A stretch of DNA of 64,000 nucleotides, from assembly GCA_025457915.1 (NCBI GenBank), contig JALOTL010000003.1:124001-188000 (forward strand), given 5' to 3'. Below the pieces are notes generated by a model, which was not told where the DNA came from, did no database searches, and worked only from the letters and a program-made list of their open reading frames with translations. Numbering within the stretch: the first letter of the stretch is position 1; each line of letters opens with the position of its first letter. Source of the stretch: Spirochaetota bacterium. Lineage in GTDB: Bacteria; Spirochaetota; UBA4802; UBA5550. This document shows positions 7,804-14,859 of this stretch, in pieces. Position numbers and translations under genes: made by a program.

Positions 7804-8754
7804 ATGGAAACCACCTACTATTCCCTCGCATCAAAGGGAAATTTCAACAAGGCGTTAAAGCATTTTTTCAAGGTAAACGACGTAGTCGATGATATTGATA
7901 ACGGACGAAACCTGGCGGATTCAATTAATGATGATATAGACAGCGGTGAAATCGCCAGTGACCAGATCCTTCCGATTGTCGGGGCAGTTATCCGGGACAA
8001 GTACGGATACAGCTATCATTCATACAGTCTTCCCCAGACGGTTTCGGATTTTTCAAAAATCACCGACGAGACATCCAAGTGGACGGCGCTGGATATTGTA
8101 ATCGTTTATTACAATCCGAGCGGTAAAACCTTCGTCGTCAATCCCAAGAATCCAGACCACTGGGAAATGGTCCGGGAGATCTTCCATGACCAGCTCGCGG
8201 TTATCTATGTCAAAAACCGCAAGGAGGAAGAAAATAAAAAGGTGGAGAAGCAGGCCATAACGGCGATAGAGGAAATGCTTTCCGGAAGGGACGTGTTTAC
8301 AAATAAGGATTTTATCGACAGCACTGTTGTACAGAGAAAACCGGCCCCCAAACCCGTTGCTGCACCGGTAGCCGCCGGTCCTGGACCGGCAAAGGTTGCT
8401 GCGGAACCGGTATCAAAGGTCAAGAAAAACTTCACGCCCAAATATGCCGTACAGGTATCCAACGAGCTGTTCCATAACGGAAATGTCGAGGCCTGGAAAA
8501 AGATCGTTGAAAGCTTTAAGACTAAATTCAAGGATTTGGACGTGTATATATTTTTCGAGGGGGAGCTTATTAACGATATCAATGCCCTCTTCAAGTGGGG
8601 AAAAGTCAAACATGGAGATTCAATTTTTTTCCAGGTGGCCGGCGAGGACATCAAGGGAGTATCCAAGCTTCAGAAATATCTTTTTGAAGGCGCCAGCCCA
8701 AGATTCGAACAGTTTTTGAAAATAGGCGTCGGCCAGGTTCTTAATCTTTTCTAA
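7804..8754 (+). CDS. Hypothetical protein, two globular parts joined by a Pro/Ala linker
   Basis: A 316-residue cytoplasmic-looking protein that I do not recognise. The N-terminal part (about 1-165) contains 'TALDIVIVYYNPSGKTFVVNPKNPDHW', and a helical charged segment follows. Residues about 177-205 are a Pro/Ala/Val-rich linker ('APKPVAAPVAAGPGPAK'). The C-terminal part (about 210-316) is a compact mixed domain ending 'IGVGQVLNLF'. There is no signal peptide or membrane segment. ATG 7804 is preferred to the upstream start in the track (7729, which overlaps the promoter) because AGGAG at 7793-7797 is 6 nt away. The next gene (PPDK-like) begins 22 nt after the stop, so the two are probably co-transcribed and may act together. 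Function is unknown. Confidence 0.7.
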   Translation: METTYYSLASKGNFNKALKHFFKVNDVVDDIDNGRNLADSINDDIDSGEIASDQILPIVGAVIRDKYGYSYHSYSLPQTVSDFSKITDETSKWTALDIVIVYYNPSGKTFVVNPKNPDHWEMVREIFHDQLAVIYVKNRKEEENKKVEKQAITAIEEMLSGRDVFTNKDFIDSTVVQRKPAPKPVAAPVAAGPGPAKVAAEPVSKVKKNFTPKYAVQVSNELFHNGNVEAWKKIVESFKTKFKDLDVYIFFEGELINDINALFKWGKVKHGDSIFFQVAGEDIKGVSKLQKYLFEGASPRFEQFLKIGVGQVLNLF

Positions 8755-8776
8755 AAACCCTTAATGGAGCTGTAAA

Positions 8777-11383
8777 ATGGAAAATGTCATATACTTCAAT
8801 AAAAATTTAAAAAGCGTCGATAGCAAGCTTCATGCCAAACTCGGCATACGCGGCAGGAGGGCGGTTGACCTTGCAATCATGGGTCTTCCGATAGCCCCGG
8901 GTTTTATCATAGATTCGGATATGACCAAAACCCTTCCCCAGATTAACATCAAGGAGATGCTTAAGGACAACATCATCCAGATGGAAAAGGACATGAAGAA
9001 AAAATTCGGCGATTCAACCAAGCCCCTTACCGTAAAGGTTGTTTTGAGTTCCGATCTTAATGTCCCGCATTTCCCATCGATCCACAATGTAGGTATGAAC
9101 AGCACTACGGTGGAAGCGTTCGGTAAGAGCACCGGCCTCGACTTTGCATACGGCGAATATCTGTTTCTTCTCAGGAATCTTGCGAAGCACATTTATACCG
9201 TAGATCCGAAAGATCTCAAGGAGATCGAAAAACCGCTGGGTAAAAAAGCAACCAGGGAAAGCGTAAAGCAGGTCGTAGAGTCTTATAAGAAATATTACGG
9301 TGAGAAATTCAGCGAGGACGTTTATGACCAGCTTGGTCTTATAATAAAGGGGTCAGCGGCCAAATACTGCGATTCCGACATAGATGTTGATAATTCGCTG
9401 TCAATAATGGTCCAGGCCATGGTTTACGGGAATTTCGGAAGCAATTCCTACGCGGGCAATTATTATACCAGAAACATCATAACAGGCAACTCGGACATCC
9501 AGGGCGATTTTTTGCAGAATGAATTTGATTTTGGCAGGGGCAAGGTAAAGGAAATCAAGTCGATTGATAAAAAATTCTATGCCAATTTCACCGATGTCGC
9601 GCGGAAGATTGAGGATAATTTCAAGGAAATCCGCAACATCAAATTTACTATTGAAGAGGGTGATATCTGGCTTGTCGAACAAAAGGAAGCCGACGATAAA
9701 TCCACCCAGTCTCAGATAAAGGCCCTCCTTGACCTGGCGAAAAGAAAGGTTGTGGCAGACACCTATCTGATAGAATCAATAAAACCAAACCAGCTGAATG
9801 AGCTCCTGCACCCGGTGATAGATCCCAGGACCATCAAGGCCATGAAGAGCATCAAGGGAGGCATTGCAGGATCAACTGGTGCGGCCATAGGAAGAGTGTT
9901 TTTCTCAACGCCAAAACTGCTCGAGGAGCACAAGAAGGCGATCATGAAGGGCGCTGATACCAACTTAATACTTGTTATGCCGGCGTCGTATGCCGAAGAC
10001 GTCAAGGCGATTGAAGTCGCCCAGGGAGTTATAACTTCAGAAGGCGGTTTTTCATCGCATGCTCCCGTTGTCGCGAGAAGCCTTGGTAAGGTCGCCATGG
10101 TGCAGCCGGATATGAAGATACGGGGCAATTCATTCACCCTTTCCGGTAAGACTGTAAAGGAAGGCGACTACGTATCGATCAACGTGCCGTATTATGATGA
10201 TCCTACCATCTATATCGGAAGGGTCGGACTGATTGAGCCTGATTTTAAAAACAACGGCCTTCTTGAATTTCTTGATATAGTAGAGAAACATATCAGCGAC
10301 TTCAATGTAAGGGCAAATGCCGACCAGGGAAGGGACGCCGTTGTTGCCAAGGATTTCAAGGCAATCGGGATCGGGCTCTGCAGAACGGAGCACATGTTTT
10401 TCAACGAAAAAAGGATTATGAAATTCAGGGAGATGATTATCGCGGAAAGCGAAGCCGAGAGAAGAAAAGCCCTTGATATCCTTTTACCGATGCAGAGATC
10501 TGACTTTTATGATCTTTTCAAGATCATGAAGGGTTATCCGGTGACGATTAGGCTGCTGGACGCGCCGTTGCACGAGTTTTTACCCAGGTCGGAAGCCAGC
10601 ATGAATGAATTCATAAAGTATATGAATACCAGGAAAAAAGGGATAAAGGCCGCTGAAATCAAGACAAGGTGCGAGGAGCTCGGAGAGATGAACCCGATGC
10701 TCGGGCACAGGGGCTGCCGCGTGGCTGTGACCTATCCGGAAATATATGAGATGCAGACAAGGGCGATTTTTGAAGCGGCCTGCATGCTCAAGAAGGAAGG
10801 GATCAAGGTCACTCCGGAAATAATGATCCCGATAGTAATGAGCGAACAGGAAATTAAATTCATTAAAATCGGTAAAAAGATTGAAGGTAAAGAGGTAAAG
10901 GGCATAAGGGATATCATGAAAGAGGTGGTTGACGAATACGGGATCGAGGATCTGGATTACAAGGTCGGGACGATGATCGAGCTGCCTGCTGCGGCCCTGG
11001 GGGCTGGCAATATCGCCCAGTATGCTGAATTTTTCAGCTTCGGTACAAACGACCTGACGCAGACAACCTACGGCCTGTCGCGGGACGATTCAAACTCCTT
11101 CTTCCCGAGCTATTCGCTTTTCGACCTTATGAAGCTTAATCCTTTCAAATATCTTGGGGAAGAGGTAAAGGAACTGATCGGTGTAGCGGCACTCAGAGGC
11201 AAGCTTTCCAGGCCGGACATCAAAATGGGACTTTGCGGTGAACATGGAGCGAATCCCGACAACATTCAGTTCTGCATGGATACAGGTCTCAACTATGTAT
11301 CCTGTTCTCCATATTCAATTCCTCTGGCTAAACTCGCTATAGCCCAGATCAATATTAAGAAAAAGGCCGAGGAAAAAAAATAA
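8777..11383 (+). CDS. Pyruvate phosphate dikinase-like protein with a degenerate ATP-grasp half
   Basis: At 868 residues it is the length of pyruvate, phosphate dikinase and collinear with it. The C-terminal PEP/pyruvate half is intact: the phosphohistidine 'EGGFSSHAPVVARSLG' (His428), 'GLCRTEHMFF', 'RLLDAPLHEFLP', 'GHRGCRVAV', 'MIELPAAALG', 'FSFGTNDLTQTTYG' and 'LCGEHGANP' (catalytic Cys820). The N-terminal ATP-grasp half is not. By alignment to the Clostridium symbiosum enzyme from memory, Lys22 becomes Arg25, Arg92 becomes Val89, Asp321 becomes Asn287, Glu323 becomes Lys289, Gln335 becomes Glu301 and Arg337 becomes Lys303. PPDK interconverts ATP + phosphate + pyruvate with AMP + PPi + PEP, and loss of the nucleotide site argues against that. 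It may be a PEP-dependent phospho-carrier or regulator. GGAG precedes the ATG by 7 nt. It follows the unknown gene at 7804 and ends at a strong terminator. Confidence 0.85.
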   Translation: MENVIYFNKNLKSVDSKLHAKLGIRGRRAVDLAIMGLPIAPGFIIDSDMTKTLPQINIKEMLKDNIIQMEKDMKKKFGDSTKPLTVKVVLSSDLNVPHFPSIHNVGMNSTTVEAFGKSTGLDFAYGEYLFLLRNLAKHIYTVDPKDLKEIEKPLGKKATRESVKQVVESYKKYYGEKFSEDVYDQLGLIIKGSAAKYCDSDIDVDNSLSIMVQAMVYGNFGSNSYAGNYYTRNIITGNSDIQGDFLQNEFDFGRGKVKEIKSIDKKFYANFTDVARKIEDNFKEIRNIKFTIEEGDIWLVEQKEADDKSTQSQIKALLDLAKRKVVADTYLIESIKPNQLNELLHPVIDPRTIKAMKSIKGGIAGSTGAAIGRVFFSTPKLLEEHKKAIMKGADTNLILVMPASYAEDVKAIEVAQGVITSEGGFSSHAPVVARSLGKVAMVQPDMKIRGNSFTLSGKTVKEGDYVSINVPYYDDPTIYIGRVGLIEPDFKNNGLLEFLDIVEKHISDFNVRANADQGRDAVVAKDFKAIGIGLCRTEHMFFNEKRIMKFREMIIAESEAERRKALDILLPMQRSDFYDLFKIMKGYPVTIRLLDAPLHEFLPRSEASMNEFIKYMNTRKKGIKAAEIKTRCEELGEMNPMLGHRGCRVAVTYPEIYEMQTRAIFEAACMLKKEGIKVTPEIMIPIVMSEQEIKFIKIGKKIEGKEVKGIRDIMKEVVDEYGIEDLDYKVGTMIELPAAALGAGNIAQYAEFFSFGTNDLTQTTYGLSRDDSNSFFPSYSLFDLMKLNPFKYLGEEVKELIGVAALRGKLSRPDIKMGLCGEHGANPDNIQFCMDTGLNYVSCSPYSIPLAKLAIAQINIKKKAEEKK

Positions 11384-11402
11384 GTCAATAACAGGTCAGG
11401 AT

Positions 11403-11438
11403 AAAAAAAGCCCCCGTTGATAAAACGGGGGCTTTTTT
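11403..11438. terminator. Bidirectional rho-independent terminator
   Basis: AGCCCCCGTT-GATA-AACGGGGGCT with an A run on the left and six T on the right can terminate both the PPDK-like gene (plus) and pgk (minus), which converge here. Confidence 0.95.
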
Positions 11439-11450
11439 AGTGCCGGTTTA

Positions 11451-12635
11451 TTATTTATCCAGCGCGGCCAGTCCCGGCAGGGTCTTGCCTTCAAGAAGTT
11501 CAAGGAATGCCCCTCCTCCGGTGGATATATAGGAGATTTTGTCGGAAACGCCTGCCTGATTGACGGCTGTCACGCTGTCACCGCCCCCGACTATGCTGAG
11601 GCAGCTGCTTTCGGCCAGTTTCTGCGCGATGGAATTGGTTCCATTGGCGAAGTTCGGCATCTCGAATGCCCCCATCGGTCCGTTCCAGATAACCGTCCTG
11701 GATTTGGCAATGACATCGTTGAAGAGATTTATCGTTTCCGGACCTATGTCCAGGCCGATGGTATCTTCAGGGATGTCATCCGCAGGGACGACCCTGCTCG
11801 GCGATTCGTTGTTGAATTCGTTCGCTACTTCTATATCGATTGGTAAAAGAAGGTTTACTTTTTTCAGTTCGGCCTCCTTCATTATCTGGGCCGCGGTATC
11901 AACAAGGTCTTCCTCGAGCAGGGATTTGCCTATCCCGAGGCCTTTGGCCTTCAGGAAGGTGAATGCCATCCCCCCCCCGATGAGTATCGAATCAACCTTG
12001 ACCAGTATGTTCCGCAATGCGTCGAGCTTGGTGGAAACCTTGGCCCCTCCTATAATCGCGCAGACGGGCCGTTCCGGATTTTTCATGGCCCTGTTGAAAT
12101 ATTCGATTTCGTCCTTGAGGAGAAAGCCCGCGCCGCAAGCGGCAATGTGGCGCGTCACAGCATCGTTTGATGAGTGGCCCCTGTGAGCCGCGGCAAAGGC
12201 GTCATCTATGTAGACCTCGCCGAGCGATGCTATTTTTTTACCGAGATCGTCGTCGTTTTTTTCCTCTCCGGGGTAAAACCTTATGTTTTCCAGAAGCGCG
12301 ATTTCGCCTTCCTTCAGATCCAGGACCTGTTTGTTCAAATCATCGCCCAGCGGGGTGTCCAGAAATTTGATTTCGCGTTTCAGAATCTCAGACAGTCTTT
12401 TTGCCACAGGTTTGAGGCTCATTTCAGGGACGAATTTTCCCTTGGGCCTGCCCAGATGTGAAATGAGGATCAGCCGTGCGTTGTTTTTCAGGCAGTATTC
12501 GATGGTTGGGGCTGTCGCGGTTATTCTCGTGTCGTCCGTGATGTTCATGTTGTCGTCGTACGGTACGTTAAAGTCAACGCGGAGGATGACCCTTTTACCC
12601 TTGATATCGATCTGATCGATGTATTTAATAGTCAT
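11451..12635 (-). CDS. pgk: Phosphoglycerate kinase
   Basis: A 394-residue protein of standard length. It transfers phosphate from 1,3-bisphosphoglycerate to ADP in lower glycolysis, in the cytoplasm. Seen: 'RVDFNVPYDD' near the N-terminus, 'ISHLGRPKG' in the substrate-binding basic patch, 'LLENIRFYPGEE', 'DDAFAAAHRGHSS', 'AIIGGAKVSTK', 'GGGMAFTFLKA', 'IWNGPMGAFE' and the nucleotide-binding 'STGGGAFLELLEGKTLPG' at the C-terminus. All the family hallmarks are present. It lies about 100 nt downstream of tatC on the same strand and converges on the PPDK-like gene through a shared terminator. Confidence 0.98.
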   Translation of the reverse strand: MTIKYIDQIDIKGKRVILRVDFNVPYDDNMNITDDTRITATAPTIEYCLKNNARLILISHLGRPKGKFVPEMSLKPVAKRLSEILKREIKFLDTPLGDDLNKQVLDLKEGEIALLENIRFYPGEEKNDDDLGKKIASLGEVYIDDAFAAAHRGHSSNDAVTRHIAACGAGFLLKDEIEYFNRAMKNPERPVCAIIGGAKVSTKLDALRNILVKVDSILIGGGMAFTFLKAKGLGIGKSLLEEDLVDTAAQIMKEAELKKVNLLLPIDIEVANEFNNESPSRVVPADDIPEDTIGLDIGPETINLFNDVIAKSRTVIWNGPMGAFEMPNFANGTNSIAQKLAESSCLSIVGGGDSVTAVNQAGVSDKISYISTGGGAFLELLEGKTLPGLAALDK

Positions 12636-12738
12636 TTTAATACCCCACTATTATTTGAAGACGCGTTGTGGTTGTCTGCCGTGCCGGAATTTGCCGTCAC
12701 CCACATGATTTTTTTAGTAAATCAATTAAAAGTCAAGA

Positions 12739-13599
12739 TTAATTTTCAGCGGCCTGGATCCGTTTTTTGCTGCGAAGCATCACCAGCCTCGACACGATTA
12801 TTGATATTTCATAGATCAGCATAAGGGGAAGGGCCACGAGGAACTGAGACAGAACATCCTGCGGCGTGATGATGGCTGCGGTAATCCAGATTATTATTAT
12901 AGAATACTTCCTTTTTTCAATGAGGAACGCCGGCGTAAGAATACCCATCCTGGTCAGTATCATTGCGAGGATGGGCAGCTCGAAAAGCAATCCGGCCGCT
13001 AGACTTGTTGTTACTATGAAACTGATATAATCGTCAGCTCCTATCATCGTGTTCATGTCATCAGAGATGAAGCCGAGCAGGACCTTGATGGCCACAGGGA
13101 GCAGAATGAAAAATACGAAGAGCGATCCGGAATAAAAGAAAAACATCGAAGACAGCAGGGTGATCCTGGAAAAAGACCTTTCCTGAAGCGAAACCGCAGG
13201 CTTTATATATTTCCAGATCTGGTAAAATATTATCGGAATGCCCAGGAAAACCCCGCTGATGAAGGCGGTCTTCATTCTTAAAAAGACACCGCCGGTGACG
13301 ACGAAGATATTCAGCCTTTTTCCTGTCTTTATGAAGGGTTCATTGATGAATCCGAGCAGGTAGTCAGACATGAAAAAAGCGGCAACAATAAGAATCCCGA
13401 GCGCGGCCACGCAGATAATAATTCTGTTCCTCAATTCGTCCAGATGACCAACGACCGTCATGGGTACGTCGCCCCGCTTGACGGCATCGGGGTCGTTTTC
13501 CTCTTTTTCGCGGGCTTCGAGATATACGTCCTTTCCCGGCTTTTTTAATATTTTTCGAGGTTTGCTTTTTACGGGATTTTTATTCTGGGTCGATGCCAT
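12739..13599 (-). CDS. tatC: Sec-independent protein translocase subunit TatC
   Basis: A 286-residue inner-membrane protein with about six transmembrane helices. It is the receptor for twin-arginine signal peptides. The conserved 'HLDELRNRI' motif precedes the first helix, and 'PIIFYQIWKYIKPAV' and 'FFFYSGSLFVFFILLP' are typical. About 45 residues of Lys/Glu-rich sequence come before the conserved core; most TatC proteins have only about 10. An internal Met at 'PMTVVGHLDELR' could be the true start, but the upstream ATG is in frame without interruption. No tatA/tatB lies in the window. It is downstream of the metallo-hydrolase gene with a gap of about 100 nt. Confidence 0.93.
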   Translation of the reverse strand: MASTQNKNPVKSKPRKILKKPGKDVYLEAREKEENDPDAVKRGDVPMTVVGHLDELRNRIIICVAALGILIVAAFFMSDYLLGFINEPFIKTGKRLNIFVVTGGVFLRMKTAFISGVFLGIPIIFYQIWKYIKPAVSLQERSFSRITLLSSMFFFYSGSLFVFFILLPVAIKVLLGFISDDMNTMIGADDYISFIVTTSLAAGLLFELPILAMILTRMGILTPAFLIEKRKYSIIIIWITAAIITPQDVLSQFLVALPLMLIYEISIIVSRLVMLRSKKRIQAAEN

Positions 13600-13698
13600 T
13601 TTATTCTCCGGATGCGGAACGTTTTCCGCATTCGTGCGTTCAGTTATTTTTTTTCACCGGGAGATAAGGTCAAGTACTTTAAGCGCATTAAGATGATA

Positions 13699-14466
13699 TT
13701 ATTTTTTATGTTTTGATACCTCCGGCGAGAGTTCTGTAAACGGTTTTACCAGTCTCAGGGTAAGATTTTTAACGTTTCTGATCGGCGGAAGTATTTTTAA
13801 AAAAATATCGGACCCTTTTTCCTCTGCGTCTCCATGCGCCAGGAGAATCCTGTTCACATCCAGCGTGGAAAGCTTCTCCAGGCTTTTTTTGAATAAATCC
13901 GGAAGAGGGACCGGGAAAGGCGGCATGAGTCTGCCATTGACCCTGAGAATGATGTCCGCGGCATAGAGTATGGATTTGTTTTCGTTATGTAATACAATGT
14001 CGTGGGTCGTATGGCCCGGGGAATGAATCACCCGCCAGTCCGTAAAAAAGGGAAGGACGGAACCGTCATCAAGCAGGAAATCAGGATTTATTTTCCTGGG
14101 CCGCCACATCCTCCTGAACGGCCTTCCCATCTTAAGGGAAACCGCGTCCGCGAAAATGGTATCGAGGAGGTGCTGGAAAAACCCCCCCATTCCGGAATAC
14201 CACATGTCGATCACCCTGTGCGCCGCGATGGGGATCCCGTAATTTTTTCTCAACAGGAGTGCGCCGCCGGCATGGTCCGGGTGCACGTGAGAAACGACGC
14301 AGAGCCGTATATCGGCCGCACTTTTCCCGAGACTGTATTTTATGAATCTTTCTATCCTTGAAGCGTCGCCCCTGCTTCCGCCGTCCAGGATAAGCAGACC
14401 GGTTTCGTATTCGGCGATGAATATATTTTCAATCTGTCCGGTGATTTTATGAATTTTGAATTCCAA
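13699..14466 (-). CDS. Metallo-beta-lactamase-fold hydrolase
   Basis: A 255-residue cytoplasmic protein. The zinc-binding motif 'SHVHPDHAGG' (HxHxDH) sits near residue 60, followed by the metal ligand His in 'SPGHTTHD', the bridging Asp in 'YAADII' and a C-terminal 'LAHGD'. This is the glyoxalase II / general MBL hydrolase pattern. Substrate cannot be assigned; glyoxalase-II-like thioester hydrolysis is one option, and the insertion of about 40 residues between the second and third motifs ('MWYSGMGGFFQHLL') is not typical of it. It is the first gene of a minus-strand run with tatC and pgk. The next gene upstream, purL, is divergent. Confidence 0.85.
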   Translation of the reverse strand: MEFKIHKITGQIENIFIAEYETGLLILDGGSRGDASRIERFIKYSLGKSAADIRLCVVSHVHPDHAGGALLLRKNYGIPIAAHRVIDMWYSGMGGFFQHLLDTIFADAVSLKMGRPFRRMWRPRKINPDFLLDDGSVLPFFTDWRVIHSPGHTTHDIVLHNENKSILYAADIILRVNGRLMPPFPVPLPDLFKKSLEKLSTLDVNRILLAHGDAEEKGSDIFLKILPPIRNVKNLTLRLVKPFTELSPEVSKHKK

Positions 14467-14859
14467 TTTTTTACCAGGGCATGATAGATTGATTTCCGGA
14501 TACTTCTATTTGCCGAATCATTGTGAAAAAAACCGGAGAATCCTTGAATTTTCATTATCATTATTAACCGGTCTTGCCTGGAATCAATGATTTTTTATCT
14601 GACAATATTATTAAATGACAGGATGGATCCGCTCCGGAAGAAAAATAAATTTACTTGGATGTAATAATCCCGGGTCATGATGGTTTAATTATTTGTCCCG
14701 CCATATTTTCACATTTATATGCCGGTGGAATCTATTTTTTGACCAGTTCCGGGTCGCATTCAATCAAAACGGCATTCTTCCAATTATTGGACCATGCAAT
14801 GAAAAATTCTGGACAATTTTGGATGATGTTTTAGCAATTCTACATTCCAGAGAGGATGT
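14467..14859. other. Divergent intergenic region between the MBL hydrolase and purL
   Basis: About 390 nt, AT-rich, with no ORF that I can support. It must hold the promoters of the minus-strand hydrolase-tatC-pgk run and the plus-strand purL-purQ run. Short imperfect inverted repeats occur near 14770-14825 (for example AAAATT-CTGGAC-AATTTT), but I see no consensus promoter or riboswitch. Confidence 0.5.

Noticed and set aside
7656-7892. 78-codon ORF after cfpA
   Set aside because: It runs through the cfpA terminator and the promoter of the next gene, and overlaps the real coding frame starting at 7804.
11560-12615. Several plus-strand ORFs of 67-208 codons over pgk
   Set aside because: These are shadows of the unmistakable pgk frame on the minus strand.
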